Shown here: piece by piece, positions 33,201 to 42,145 of the stretch | Layout of the letters: each line of letters opens with the position of its first letter | Position numbering within the stretch: position 1 is the first letter of the stretch | Origin: Saprospiraceae bacterium | Lineage (GTDB): Bacteria > Bacteroidota > Bacteroidia > Chitinophagales > Saprospiraceae | Length of the DNA stretch: 44,972 nucleotides | Assembly (NCBI GenBank): GCA_020630735.1 | Contig: JAHDIP010000023.1 | Span: 1-44,972, forward strand | Direction: 5' to 3' | The notes under the pieces: model-generated | Seen by the model: only the letters and a program-made list of their open reading frames with translations | Database searches by the model: none | What the model was told of the DNA's origin: nothing | Translations under genes and position numbers: made by a program

Positions 33201-36200
33201 ATGACTTTATATCAGGTGGAAATACCTTAAATTTTGATGCGATCTATACAGGTGATGTCTCTACTTTTGATGTTTATATAACGGGAGCAACAAATGGTTG
33301 CGAGATAGTAGAAACCTTTACGATAAGTTCTTGTACATCTTGTAATACACCAGTTGTTGCTGGTGTCTCTACAACAAGCTCTACATGTGGTAATGCTGAA
33401 GGTTCAGCCGTTATAACAGTAGCAGGTGATCCTAACTTATACTCCTTTGATTGGGCACCTAATAGCGGAACAATTGTTTCGCCAGGTAATGCAAGCGAAA
33501 ATTTACCATTCGGTGGATACATCGTTACCATTGCAGATATTGCTCAAGCAAATTGTAATACGGAAGCTTACGTGCTTATTACGAATGCTGATGGACCGAC
33601 TGCTTCGGCAGTGACAACACCAGCTACTTGTGAAGCACCTGATGGTACAGCAACACTTTCACCTGCCAACTTTACCTATGAGTGGAGCGATGGTGGAAAT
33701 GGAAACAGCCGTACTGATTTAACAACAGGTGTCTATTTTGTCACCTTAACAGACCCCGCTGATCCAGCTTGTCCAAATGCAATGATGGTGATCATTGATG
33801 AATACAATCCTTTGGTCGCAGAAGTGGTGATTAATCAACAACCTGATTGTGGCGTAGCGAATGGTTCGGTTACCATCAATATCACTGGAGGAAGTGGAAA
33901 CTATAGTTATAGCTGGGCAAGTGGAACAGATACCAATACAGATATGGCTGCTGGTGCTTACCTTGTGACGGTTCGTGATAATGGACCAACGGGTTGTGAG
34001 TTACCTGTCATCTTTGTACTAACGGATGATGTGCCTCAAGGAACAGTTACCATTACAGATACAATGCACGTAACTTGTGCAGGATTGCAAGATGGTGGAG
34101 TAGATTACGATATTGTTTTTGATCCAGCATTTACGAATCCGCCAGATACTTTCTTTACAAATACCTATGCGAATTTTGAGAATGACCAATTCCCTGCTGG
34201 TTCTTATTGTGTTGTCATCAATGATGGTAATGCCTGTGTGGCAGGTGGAGCTTGTTTCACAATTGAATCACCAGACCCACTAAATCTTTTATTTGAAAAT
34301 ACAGATGATTGTGTCGGTGGTGGAGCTATTGACTTGACGGTAACAGGAGGAACACCTCCGTACAGTTATGATTGGGCAGACTTGACACCTACTAGTGATC
34401 CAGAAGATCGTTTAGGTTTAAGCCAAGGAAACTATTCGATAACAGTTACCGATGCAAACGGTTGTACTTTAGATGCGAATACTGAAGTAAGACCTTGTAC
34501 CGATTGTATTCCAGCAACTGTTTCAAGTACCTCGATCGTGCAAGCCACTTGTGGAAATAGTGATGGTGCTGCTACTGTAAATGTAGAAGGCGATGAAGCC
34601 GATTACTCTTATGTTTGGACACCGACTTTAGGTACACCAAATGCCATTGGAAATACTCAAACAAATATTCCTTTTGGAGCATATACTATTCAAATAACCA
34701 ATAACGATGACCCATCTTGTGTTACCGAAACGACTTTAATCGTCACTAACTCAGATGGACCTACTCCTGATATTGTAACAACACCTGCCACTTGTGATGC
34801 AGCAGATGGTACGGCAACATTGACTCCGAATTTTTATAACTACACTTGGAGTGATGGTGGTTCAGGAGCTACTCGAAATGATTTAGCAACAGGTGTTTAT
34901 ATTATAACACTAACGGATCCCTTATTACCTGACTGTCCGAATGTGGCAGAAGTTTTTGTTGATCAAGACAATCCCCTTTTAGCGGATGTGGTGATCAATC
35001 AACAACCAGATTGTGGGGTGGCAAATGGTTCCGTAACGATCAATGTTTCTGGTGGAACGGGACCTTATACTTATAGTTGGCCAAGTGGAACAGATACACA
35101 AACTGGATTAACTGCGGGTATTTATGTTGTAACCGTTACAGAATCTGACCCAGTGACGAATTGTGAATTACCAGTCATCTTTATTTTGACAGACGATGTA
35201 CCTCCTGCTACCACAACAATTACAGATACGATTGATATCAGTTGTTTTGGATTAATAGATGGAGGAATTGAATACGATATTGTTTTTGATCCAGCATTTA
35301 CGAATCCATCCGATACCATTATTTCAAATGGATTCAACAACTTTACAAATGGAAATCTTCCTGCTGGAAATTACTGTTTACAGATTGATGATGGCAATGG
35401 CTGTGTAGCTGGTGGTGGTTGTTTTACCATCGAAGAACCAGAGCAAATGGAATTAACATTTGTTGTGACTTCTGCTTGTTCTCCAGGAATTGGAGCAATT
35501 GATTTAAGCATTACAGGCGGTGTCGCTCCATTCACAATTGATTGGGGAGATATGGCTGGCACTGATAATAATGAAGATCGTTTTTCTTTAGACGAAGGTA
35601 CTTATGATATAACAGTAACAGATGCTAGAGGCTGTGTAATGAGCGACCAAGTTGTAGTTGATCAACAAGGTTGTCCTTGTGAGGTAGAGATTACAAGTAC
35701 AGCAATTGTAGAAGCTACTTGTGGAAATGCTGATGGCGCTATTACGATTGAAGTAGAAGGAGACGAAGCAAATTATAGCTATACTTGGATACCAGATGTA
35801 GGACAAAGTATAGGATCAGGAAATGGTCAAATCAATGTTCCTTTTGGTGGTTATCTAATCACTGTAGTAGATAATAATGATCCAGCTTGTTCGTCTGAAA
35901 TATATGCTACAGTTACCAATTCAAATGGTCCAACTGCAACGGTAGTTACAGGTCCTGCGACTTGTGATGCTCCTGACGGAACAGCTACTTTAAGCCCTGA
36001 TACTTTTAATTATGTTTGGAGTGATAATGGTTCAACTTCTGCAACGAGAGATGATTTACCTTCAGGTACTTACTTTGTTACTTTAACAGACCCCGCTGAT
36101 CCTGACTGTCCAAATGTACTAGAAGTTATCATTGGAGAAGATAATCCATTAGTAGCAGATATTATTGTTAATGCACAACCAGATTGTGGTGTCTGTAATG

Positions 36201-39200
36201 GTTCTGTTACTATAAATGTGTCTGGAGGAAGTGGCGACTATAGTTTTAGTTGGCCGAGTGGAGTAGATACACAAGATGGATTATGCGCAGGTATTTATGT
36301 AGTTACGGTTACGGATAATGATCCAGTTACCAATTGTCAGTTACCAGTTATTTTTGTCTTAACGGATAATGTACCAGAAGCTGCGATTACGATTACAGAT
36401 ACCTTAGATGTTTCTTGTGCAGGTGGTGCAAACGGTGGAGTAGAATATGACATTGTTTTCGATCCAGCATTTACTCCGCCAGCCGATACGACTTTCTCAA
36501 ATGGCTTTGGCATTTTTGAAAATTATAACTTACCAGCAGGAGATTACTGCATGATGGTGCGGGATGGCAATGCTTGTGTAGCAGGCGGTGCTTGTTTCAG
36601 AATCGAAGAGCCAGATCCACTGCATTTAGAATTTGCGGTAACCTCTGCTTGTGAACCAGGAATTGGAGCTATTGATTTAACCGTTACAGGTGGAACGGCT
36701 CCTTTCATGATAGATTGGGAAGATATAGGTGCTGCTAATGATGCCGAAGACCGAACAGATTTAGACCAAGGAATTTATACCGTTAGTGTAACGGATGCTA
36801 ATGGTTGTGTGCTTGTAGGTCAAGCTGAAGTGAGTGATGTTGGTTGCAATTGTGTAGAACCTGTATTGACAAGTGTCGCAATCATAGAAGCAACTTGTGG
36901 CAATACAGATGGAACGGTTATCATAAGTGTAGAAGGTGACGAGTCAAATTATGTGTATTCCTTTACGCCTGATTTAGGCATTGCAGTAGGAGCTGGAAAC
37001 AGCCATACTAATATGCCATTTGGTGCTTATACAGTAACTGTTGCAGATGCAACGAATCCATCTTGTTCGATAGAGCTTGATGTCTTATTGACGAACTCTG
37101 ATGGACCGACTGCGGAAGCCTTTACAACGCCTGCAACTTGTGCTGTTGCAGATGGAACGGCAAGTATGACGCCTGATACTTATGCTTACGAATGGAGTGA
37201 TGGAGGTTCAGGAGCGATAAGAAACGATTTATTTACAGGCACCTATAGTGTAACATTGACTGATCCTGCTAATCCAGATTGTTCGAATGTGATGCAAGTT
37301 TTGATAGATCAAGATACACCGCTTATTGCAGATATTGTTGTCAATGATCAACCAGATTGTGGCGTAGCGAATGGCTCTGTTACCATAAATATTTCAGGTG
37401 GTAGTGGCAATTATAGTTATAGCTGGGCAAGTGGTACCGATACCAATACTGGTATGGCTTCAGGAATTTACGTAGTAACAGTTACGGATAACGATGGCTC
37501 AGGTTGTGAACTACCAGTCATCTTTGTACTGACAGATGATGTGCCTCCTGCAACAGTTACGATTACAGATACGATGAATGTAAGTTGTGCTGGAGAAGCA
37601 GATGGAGGTGTTCTATATGATATTACGTTCGATCCAGCATTTACGAATCCTGCAGATACGATTCTTTCGAATGGCTTCAATAATTTTACGAATGGAAATT
37701 TACCAGCAGGTGATTATTGTTATGCTATCAATGATGGAAATGGTTGTGTAGCAGGTGGTGCTTGTTTTAGTATCGAAGAACCTGATCCGTTGGCATTACA
37801 ATTTGTCATTGTTCCTGCTTGCGAAAATGGTGGAAGTATAGATGTTAGTGTTTCTGGAGGAACAGCACCTTATGCTTACGATTGGGCTGACCTTCCAGAT
37901 GGAGAGGATACAGAAGACCGAATGAATTTAACAATAGGTGATTACAGTTTAACAGTAGTTGATACGAACAATTGTACAATCGTCGAAGACCTTGTCAATA
38001 TCCCATCTTGTCCATCTGATGACTGTGATTATTTCAATGGACATGACAGCTTGTATTTACAAGCAATGGACTGTCTAAGTTTTGCAGAACTTTGTGTTGA
38101 TATTCCATTGCAAGATGTAAATGGATATGAGGTGTATGATAATGGTGTTTTATATACCGATTATGGAGAATGTAATTTTGACACCTTGTTTGCTTATGCG
38201 TATTCTGAATTATTCGGAAAAGGAACACTCGGACCTTACGAAGTAACTTCTTGGACAATAAATGACTCATTATATACTGGAGAATTTGAAACGATTCCAG
38301 ATCTCGTTGACTCAATGAATGTTTGGGACCCAATGGGTAACTGGACTATTTCTGATGTTGGTTTATTTATCGTTGGTGGTAATGCTAGTAATAGTTATTC
38401 TGAATTAGTGATAAATGCACTTAATTTTGGAACTACTTCGGTCATTGCATTTAATTTGCGCTTAACGCCTCTTGGCTTTAGTATCCAATTAGACTTAGGA
38501 GCGCATGAAGTCATTGTTCGTGACACCTTGACTGGATGTACAGATACTCTGATCGCTAATGTTGTTTGTACAACGACAGATACCATAACGACGACGATAA
38601 ATGTTACCCAAGTCGATACCCTCTGTTTTGAAACAACAGAATTGATAGGCGAATTAGATACCTTGTTCAATGCTTGTCCAGTAGATAATGTAACGTACGA
38701 AGTATATAACGATAGTTGTATCATTATCACAGGAATAGAAGCTGGAATAGATACGCTTTGTATTGTTCTTTGTGATGATGTAGGAATATGCGATACGAAT
38801 ACTGTTATTGTCACGGTACTCGATCCTCTCAACCCGATAGTAGATACCATCTTTGTCAATCAGATAGATACCTTCTGTGTAGATACCTCCTTGCTTAATA
38901 TTGAAGGAACACTAGTGAGTATGGAAAATGTCTGTGAAGAATTGTCAGGTGTCTTTGTCGAATTTACCTTAGATGAAACTGATGTCTGCATAATCTACGA
39001 AGGCTTGACCATAGGCACCGATACCGCCTGTATAGCCTTCTGTGATGATCTGGGAATCTGTGATACGATAGATGTGTACGTTACGGTCATTCCGAATCCG
39101 ATATCGCCCGATTATGTCTATGATACCATTTTTATCAATCAGACAGATACCTTCTGTATAGATACCTCACAGCTAGTTGGTGAGGTTGTGAGTATAGAAA

Positions 39201-39916
39201 ATTTCTGCCCTGAAGATGGAGGAGATGATGTCAGTTTCAATATTTTAGTAGATACACTCTGTCTCGAATATACAGGAATACAAGAAGGAAAGGATACAGC
39301 TTGTATCGAAATATGTGATGAGTTTGGTTTCTGCGATACGACCTTCTTCTGTATTTGGGTGGTTGAATTTGAAGACCCACCTGTAGCAGTAGATGATGTA
39401 GATACGACAGCACTCGGCACACCAGTAGTAATTGATATAAAAGCAAATGATACCTTTTTTGGTAGTCAGGATACAGCTTATATTTTAGAAGAACCGGAAT
39501 ATGGAACGGCATTTCTCAATCCAGATTGCTCTGTAACTTATACAGCAGGGGAGGAGTATTGTGAACGGCTAGATGAGTTCAGTTATGTTATTTGTAATCA
39601 TGCTGGTTGTGATACGGCATCAGTTTATGTCTTCATTGAATGTATAGACATAGTGATATTTAATGCTGTTTCTCCAAACCGAGATGGTGTGAATGATGTC
39701 TTCTTTATATCAGGTATTGAAGATTATCCCGAAAGTCGATTGAGTATATTTAATCGATGGGGGAATAAGGTATATGAAACAATTGGCTACATGAATGATT
39801 GGCAGGGAACATGGGATGGAAATAAAGATTTACCTGACGGTACGTATTTCTATATCTTAGAATTAAATGATACTGACGATAGAGTCTTTAAAGGATTCCT
39901 TGAAATCTATCGTTAG
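27251..39916 (+). CDS. Giant (4221-residue) SprB-repeat surface adhesin with T9SS type B domain
   Basis: This is an exported cell-surface protein, likely an adhesin used in gliding or attachment. A signal peptide (MKRSLQILFALFFIFIASSK and on to about residue 25) leads into about 1700 residues of beta-sandwich repeats of the DUF11-like type (for example near 1172), including a calcium-type acidic loop DMDGDGYFDD near residue 424. PKD/Ig-like domains follow around 1690-2030. Residues 2031-3592 are four tandem units of 388, 391, 391 and 391 residues, each made of about five SprB-type repeats (ATCGN, ATC-x-DGTATL, QPDCGVANGSVTI, C-x-G-x-DGG, GAIDLTVTGG-x-PY). Residues about 3783-4040 hold three Cys-rich repeats (DT-x-C, then CDD-x-GICDT). 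The end (about 4138-4221: AVSPNRDGVNDVF, then FNRWGNKVYE, then LPDGTYFYIL) is the T9SS type B / gliding-associated C-terminal domain. The T9SS tail predicts surface attachment or release; the ligand is unknown. Confidence 0.93.
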   Translation: MKRSLQILFALFFIFIASSKLLVAQNNLSVAFENLNAVPDFLNICGDADTAKVVISIEGLNPFTRTNLTATANLFEGVNFVEFLPAQSSTGITLVDGSDPSRPIFSLPDLGPSGILSVELTYSIVAKCAYIDTLTANNAADVLDAWHFEYDLDGSTTGLVEDDVNIEYRDAFAVPSFTISAMNSNGPSKVGECLSRDIITTNSGLDGFVDTLMYENIQGAGISVVGIEVNGISIPFTKQEVFGDTLITALIDSSFFQLNTIGSGPGDGDNFFDPDETVLITEYICVLNCDDSRASTHTALWGCDGDYCRPTTTTDFIRIGDGAANVGFVPSGSVTNTNTGYCQAGSSTVTFTNEGVEVDPGFATMTDLIAGIGIGDGFLLSSDGFTITSIVIGGVTMTAPLAMNPLDGNPLFQTDPDGPGGIEDMDGDGYFDDLGLGQSFEMTAYFEFDCSNAQVVGDDYCANDFVTALSARVDYTDACSDQIIELESSYYAPQNKQDNFENFTDPDAFLQTDVFYIIHNETRSVFNFEKDCGSGEQFIIKMVLPTGINPIISEMALFRNQSSSSVPLINNFMTGDTLNLIYDASVSAFIGGEYEVIMALQADCSAQTGPTSFPFSMEHYCPSCDCTHTWYCDELPGPQLHTTDPPCPPLACPVGLQSTSFDVNRVTFGYTDNSYTTPYDPALANTKVAISCDSIEMRLINIVGDTPISDSIGVVVHYNNVDGSMDTTQTLIFGEGTLRLTNNGNEYFCPIDQSHLTVQAIDSTKFLTFELGNCLTDLGITLNPGDTVEYIGYFKVNTEGPYPVQFRRIPNLRAYGYAAVDGIDYACDNFGDILTIAKNNTVFSYPNSTSMPEGCEEATLQYRLITVNNGFSEWFGNEYRQAIAIDSITFRFDTTIFQAFSQFIPEVSIPGHPVHGNSFVPIESFDLSPDGYYVARFDTLQNVPALNDVTSYSFNLRIRAIPNCRSLTGSINDDNVFDFDPTIYFYDRYYASVIGDGSCIDYKVDSVDNNITYTEPPTFILSPVSNPNFILVGDTAVWEVQYCNTSSEADAGLTWLSLEDATGAIEIVEMTDISNPSNNTDLTITQYDAANGSYYFAYTPALLRADGTNNLDEMCNTIRIKSLVNNCGLTNITARIGYNCIAFDDPNWTPLSYDPCDDITTPLTVTTLSPFLDATITEQPATNPEICDTSTIEILVRNTNEGIAYDIRTQLILPIQGATIVPGSIQFAHPSDAPMVPALSDPVYVGTSSRGDIYQYDDFSQLDAFLDQNGLPGFDPSNPTTSNEIRLRYDFVTDCNYVSGSVSYYTIQGMQGCGDSTNFERGETLPIQINGAEPDFSKIFDISFSPQTALFPGGVSTVGIDVTNMTSTPSDTTDKVKLMLPLEVVYQPGSTVATNPGTWILEEPEIDTVANFQMLYWCLPAGILQNEVANFTFGLAAPDYDCSTSNLEVGLSTILRKELMCVGTTITCEVEAITSIDGSQLTDLPVIQNSLDFHLASVTSICQDTNEELVTVDGGIINAGVDFPALPFTVTYHFDSNSNDIYDDGEPVIMSFNESGPIGSLDTLPINHSFFIDNGKVCQIIARIDTTGLGLCDESEIKLPDPVLLNAGDDQLFCADSPTTINTEIGDPACNFMGGYVYNWRALPPAADTDLSSLTVPNPTISVPHNAVVEDTLIYVLETQRVGCGALTVDSVLIIRGISIDVVGGGDVFSTPGDTITLMPTVTGGSTPYTYSWTPTTDMDDPTSATPQVWPSVETQYTVTATSAVGCTDTDVIQVFFSNPVEAVLETADTSICSNETVQLGVTGGTDYSWVEDAANPTMGNLSSTTIPNPIFSGAAPNSIYMYDVIVTDTNYPGYADTATVTITVDDALAEALAFPPIACAGDTVVLSGGYGIQLDWFEGTTPIGSGFSLVVMPTATTTYTLVAENAIGCQDTAMVTVQVEPLPIVANPIPDMENCASDVIPVSIEINEPIASYIIAGTGGFANDFISGGNTLNFDAIYTGDVSTFDVYITGATNGCEIVETFTISSCTSCNTPVVAGVSTTSSTCGNAEGSAVITVAGDPNLYSFDWAPNSGTIVSPGNASENLPFGGYIVTIADIAQANCNTEAYVLITNADGPTASAVTTPATCEAPDGTATLSPANFTYEWSDGGNGNSRTDLTTGVYFVTLTDPADPACPNAMMVIIDEYNPLVAEVVINQQPDCGVANGSVTINITGGSGNYSYSWASGTDTNTDMAAGAYLVTVRDNGPTGCELPVIFVLTDDVPQGTVTITDTMHVTCAGLQDGGVDYDIVFDPAFTNPPDTFFTNTYANFENDQFPAGSYCVVINDGNACVAGGACFTIESPDPLNLLFENTDDCVGGGAIDLTVTGGTPPYSYDWADLTPTSDPEDRLGLSQGNYSITVTDANGCTLDANTEVRPCTDCIPATVSSTSIVQATCGNSDGAATVNVEGDEADYSYVWTPTLGTPNAIGNTQTNIPFGAYTIQITNNDDPSCVTETTLIVTNSDGPTPDIVTTPATCDAADGTATLTPNFYNYTWSDGGSGATRNDLATGVYIITLTDPLLPDCPNVAEVFVDQDNPLLADVVINQQPDCGVANGSVTINVSGGTGPYTYSWPSGTDTQTGLTAGIYVVTVTESDPVTNCELPVIFILTDDVPPATTTITDTIDISCFGLIDGGIEYDIVFDPAFTNPSDTIISNGFNNFTNGNLPAGNYCLQIDDGNGCVAGGGCFTIEEPEQMELTFVVTSACSPGIGAIDLSITGGVAPFTIDWGDMAGTDNNEDRFSLDEGTYDITVTDARGCVMSDQVVVDQQGCPCEVEITSTAIVEATCGNADGAITIEVEGDEANYSYTWIPDVGQSIGSGNGQINVPFGGYLITVVDNNDPACSSEIYATVTNSNGPTATVVTGPATCDAPDGTATLSPDTFNYVWSDNGSTSATRDDLPSGTYFVTLTDPADPDCPNVLEVIIGEDNPLVADIIVNAQPDCGVCNGSVTINVSGGSGDYSFSWPSGVDTQDGLCAGIYVVTVTDNDPVTNCQLPVIFVLTDNVPEAAITITDTLDVSCAGGANGGVEYDIVFDPAFTPPADTTFSNGFGIFENYNLPAGDYCMMVRDGNACVAGGACFRIEEPDPLHLEFAVTSACEPGIGAIDLTVTGGTAPFMIDWEDIGAANDAEDRTDLDQGIYTVSVTDANGCVLVGQAEVSDVGCNCVEPVLTSVAIIEATCGNTDGTVIISVEGDESNYVYSFTPDLGIAVGAGNSHTNMPFGAYTVTVADATNPSCSIELDVLLTNSDGPTAEAFTTPATCAVADGTASMTPDTYAYEWSDGGSGAIRNDLFTGTYSVTLTDPANPDCSNVMQVLIDQDTPLIADIVVNDQPDCGVANGSVTINISGGSGNYSYSWASGTDTNTGMASGIYVVTVTDNDGSGCELPVIFVLTDDVPPATVTITDTMNVSCAGEADGGVLYDITFDPAFTNPADTILSNGFNNFTNGNLPAGDYCYAINDGNGCVAGGACFSIEEPDPLALQFVIVPACENGGSIDVSVSGGTAPYAYDWADLPDGEDTEDRMNLTIGDYSLTVVDTNNCTIVEDLVNIPSCPSDDCDYFNGHDSLYLQAMDCLSFAELCVDIPLQDVNGYEVYDNGVLYTDYGECNFDTLFAYAYSELFGKGTLGPYEVTSWTINDSLYTGEFETIPDLVDSMNVWDPMGNWTISDVGLFIVGGNASNSYSELVINALNFGTTSVIAFNLRLTPLGFSIQLDLGAHEVIVRDTLTGCTDTLIANVVCTTTDTITTTINVTQVDTLCFETTELIGELDTLFNACPVDNVTYEVYNDSCIIITGIEAGIDTLCIVLCDDVGICDTNTVIVTVLDPLNPIVDTIFVNQIDTFCVDTSLLNIEGTLVSMENVCEELSGVFVEFTLDETDVCIIYEGLTIGTDTACIAFCDDLGICDTIDVYVTVIPNPISPDYVYDTIFINQTDTFCIDTSQLVGEVVSIENFCPEDGGDDVSFNILVDTLCLEYTGIQEGKDTACIEICDEFGFCDTTFFCIWVVEFEDPPVAVDDVDTTALGTPVVIDIKANDTFFGSQDTAYILEEPEYGTAFLNPDCSVTYTAGEEYCERLDEFSYVICNHAGCDTASVYVFIECIDIVIFNAVSPNRDGVNDVFFISGIEDYPESRLSIFNRWGNKVYETIGYMNDWQGTWDGNKDLPDGTYFYILELNDTDDRVFKGFLEIYR
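33341..38026 (+). repeat. Four tandem ~1.17-kb coding repeats in the adhesin
   Basis: Unit starts, placed at the recurring cysteine before the first SprB motif, are 33341, 34505, 35678 and 36851, ending at 38026. Spacings are 1164, 1173, 1173 and 1173 bp. DNA similarity is uneven: the QPDCGVANGSV segment is close to identical in amino acids across units, while flanking segments have drifted. Confidence 0.9.
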
Positions 39917-40082
39917 CGACAAGAAAATAAAACGTGCAAAAAATAGGTCCACCATTTTGAAATAGAGATTCTATTTCTAGGAAAGTCAAAACAGTAGTTA
40001 ACCTAATGGGGTTTCTAAACCTTTTGAAGGAATATAAGTAAAATGTGGAAATAATTATTTGACCGTTAGTTACTTGAACAGT

Positions 40083-40117
40083 AAAAGAGCTATTGCCGTA
40101 TTGGTGATAGCTCTTTT
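40083..40117. terminator. Bidirectional terminator between the adhesin and a small convergent gene
   Basis: AAAAGAGCTAT (40083-40093) pairs with ATAGCTCTTTT (40107-40117), and TGCC/GGTG extends the stem inside, leaving a 5-nt loop. It lies 166 bp after the adhesin stop and 22 bp after the minus-strand gene stop, with U-rich ends on both strands. Confidence 0.8.
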
Positions 40118-40138
40118 GTTTTCGAGAAGAGTAAGAGT

Positions 40139-40519
40139 TTAAATATTTTCGATGTCTTCTATCTCTTCATTCGGCATCTCTTTCTTGATAAGGTAGAGAA
40201 TATCTTTTACAGAATAGGACAAAAATTTATTATTAGAAAGTAAGTCGAGAATGAATAAGGCATTTGTCTTTTTCAGGTTGACACGGAGTATAAGCAAAAG
40301 CCGAATCATCTTACTATAAGTTTCCATCTGAAAAAGTAATTGTTCGTATTGGTAGTGTTGTTGTTCCTCTTCGAGTTTTTTGAAATCCAGTGATATTCCA
40401 ATAGTCTGAACCATCTTATTGGTTTGGAATTCCATGTATTGTATTTTGGAATCAATAATTCCATATACTTGCTCAAGTAGAATATCTTCTACGACTAAGT
40501 AATCACTAATACCGGTCAT
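40139..40519 (-). CDS. Small helical protein of unknown function
   Basis: This 126-residue protein has no signal peptide and is mainly helical, with an acidic end (EMPNEEIEDIENI) and a Gln/Glu-rich middle (LEEEQQHYQYEQLLFQMETY). I do not recognise a family. It starts at the ATG at 40519, is followed by a bidirectional terminator, and stands alone. A real gene is likely from its length, terminator position and codon use like its neighbours, but a function cannot be given. Confidence 0.6.
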   Translation of the reverse strand: MTGISDYLVVEDILLEQVYGIIDSKIQYMEFQTNKMVQTIGISLDFKKLEEEQQHYQYEQLLFQMETYSKMIRLLLILRVNLKKTNALFILDLLSNNKFLSYSVKDILYLIKKEMPNEEIEDIENI

Positions 40520-40903
40520 TTTTTAATATTTTCATGGTTGATAATAGGTGTTGTTGTTAACTACTAATAGATTTAATTCTTTAGCTTAATGTAATCAAAC
40601 TAAAAAAAATTGTTCTAATTTTAGGGAAATGGGTAAATTGAAGAGTATTTATATTGTACTATTTTTTTGGAAGGAAAGAGTAACTTAGATTATAGCAAAT
40701 CACTCAATTACCTATAACTTGGCAAAAGCTGTGCTATTTTTAGGGTAATAAAAAAATAAAACAGCAAAAATGTATCAAGTGAAAAGATATCAGTAATTAA
40801 CGTACTATAATAGCAGTTTTAAAGATGTGTATTTTTAGATTGGTATAATCTATTCGTTATTAATTTATTGTAGTTGAGTAACAATATGCATATCAATAAA
40901 AAC
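40520..40903. other. Gene-free AT-rich stretch
   Basis: No gene is seen. A half-match to the TACC-N8-GGTA motif is present around 40732-40747 (TGCT, ATTTTTAG, GGTA). It may hold the promoter of the small minus-strand gene. Confidence 0.4.
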
Positions 40904-40944
40904 AAAGAGGAGACTATTTTTAATCAAAAAATAGTCTCCTCTTT
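40904..40944 (-). terminator. 18-bp stem-loop terminator, probably of the lipoprotein transcript
   Basis: AAAGAGGAGACTATTTTT (40904-40921) pairs perfectly with its complement at 40927-40944 around a 5-nt loop. On the minus strand it continues into TGTTTTTATTG. The nearest minus-strand gene upstream ends at 41199, giving a 3' untranslated stretch of about 255 nt. Confidence 0.7.
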
Positions 40945-41198
40945 CTCTTTGAAATGTGACAGTATTTAGTAACAGTCAAATAATAACTTTCTGATTTGTG
41001 GCTGGTATTTTTGAGTTGCATACCCGACCGCTAGCGGTTCATTTCGTTGAAAAGATCTCCAAAATCTTTTCTGCTTTGCACCACTTCGTTCATGTTATTT
41101 TCTCGACAATCCAAGGAAGATTCTCTCAAAAAATGCCTCGTCAAATCTAAAAATAGTCTCGACCAAAACACGAAAGAATTTAATTTACACTGTACGTA
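40945..41198. repeat. Non-coding stretch with a GC palindrome and repeated GAGACTATTTTT
   Basis: ACCGCTAGCGGT at 41027-41038 is a 12-bp GC-rich palindrome preceded by CATACCCG. AAAAATAGTCTC at 41149-41160 repeats the inner arm of the terminator hairpin (40927-40938). No gene is supported. It may be a decayed or dispersed repeat. Confidence 0.4.
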
Positions 41199-42020
41199 CT
41201 ATTTTTTCTTGTATTTAATAATGCCTTCTAGCTTCTCTTTACCGTCTAATATTTTCAGCAAATCAGCCTCGACAGTTACGGTTTTACCATCTATTACAGC
41301 ATTTGGAATATCCGCTGACTTCACTTTTCCCGGAAAATGATAAATTGTAGAATAAGTAGCATTATTGAAAAGCATTTGGGCAAACTGCATATCTTCTTCA
41401 GAAAAAGTATCGCCACCCATATCATAAGGTAGTCGTTCTAGAACACATTTCTTGTTTTTAAACATAGACTCACCAGCGTTACCTCCGAAGAAGCCGCCGC
41501 CGCCACCGCCCATAGCACCTAAGCCAGCCATACCTTGATTGTCACCTTGTAGTTTATCAAAGTTTTCATAAAAATAATCAATATCAGCCATGTTGTCGAA
41601 GTCAAGCATAAAGATCATTTTAAAAATACCTTTCTCTTTACTTACCTGTTGGCGAACACTTACTTTCTCTAAAAATTTTGGATTATCTACACGTTGTTTT
41701 AGAGAATCAGGAAGATCCTTCATATACATAATCGTATCTTTTTCCTCAAATGCAGAATCTAAATCATTCGGTGCTTTTTCTTCCGATTTAGCATCATACT
41801 CAGCCTCTTCTTCACTGCCATCTTGTTCAAGACCTTCTTGCATCATTTGCTCCATAAAGCCTTTCATCATACCATCTTCTTTAACCATTTCGCTCATATC
41901 TATCGTTAAGTGGTATTTTCCAGAGCCATCTTTATTCAAAAACATTTCTTCAATGATGTTGATACATCCTGTTTGTAGGAGCATAAAAGAGAATACCAAT
42001 AAATAACCAATTTTCTTCAT
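41199..42020 (-). CDS. Outer-membrane or periplasmic lipoprotein of unknown function
   Basis: This 273-residue protein has a lipoprotein signal (MKKIGYLLVFSFMLLQTGC, lipid-modified Cys19). The mature part starts with a beta-hairpin-like NKDGSGKYHLTIDMSEM, then a Met-rich segment (MMKGFMEQMMQEGLEQ), an acidic linker, and a glycine run (GGGGGGFFGG) near residues 175-182. The segment FNNATYSTIYHFPGKVKSADIPNAVID near the end is similar in style to Bacteroidota lipoproteins of unknown function. I assign no activity. It lies 126 bp downstream of the thioredoxin-like gene, separated by a terminator, so it is probably a separate transcript. Confidence 0.75.
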   Translation of the reverse strand: MKKIGYLLVFSFMLLQTGCINIIEEMFLNKDGSGKYHLTIDMSEMVKEDGMMKGFMEQMMQEGLEQDGSEEEAEYDAKSEEKAPNDLDSAFEEKDTIMYMKDLPDSLKQRVDNPKFLEKVSVRQQVSKEKGIFKMIFMLDFDNMADIDYFYENFDKLQGDNQGMAGLGAMGGGGGGFFGGNAGESMFKNKKCVLERLPYDMGGDTFSEEDMQFAQMLFNNATYSTIYHFPGKVKSADIPNAVIDGKTVTVEADLLKILDGKEKLEGIIKYKKK

Positions 42021-42087
42021 TCTATTATAATTGTAGTTGATAATAGCTGCAAGATAGACCTCTTTTATAAGTATTCAAAATAAAAAA

Positions 42088-42115
42088 TGAGGTATGTTAA
42101 AACGAACATACCTCA
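42088..42115 (-). terminator. Terminator of the thioredoxin-fold gene
   Basis: TGAGGTATGTT (42088-42098) pairs with AACATACCTCA (42105-42115) around a 6-nt loop. On the minus strand TTTTTTATTTTG follows. It lies 30 bp after the stop of the upstream gene. Confidence 0.88.
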
Positions 42116-42145
42116 CTTAAAGATGATTCTAAAGAATCAAAAAAA

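Noticed and set aside
33341-38026. CRISPR-like or satellite DNA interpretation of the repeats
   Set aside because: The repeats are 1.17 kb, in frame and coding within one open reading frame.
38395-38859. 154-codon minus-strand ORF inside the adhesin gene
   Set aside because: It is a low-complexity Ser/Thr/Val-rich shadow of the repeat-coding strand.
41047-41340. 97-codon plus-strand ORF after the GC palindrome
   Set aside because: It overlaps the lipoprotein gene antisense, and the non-overlapping part looks like decayed repeat.
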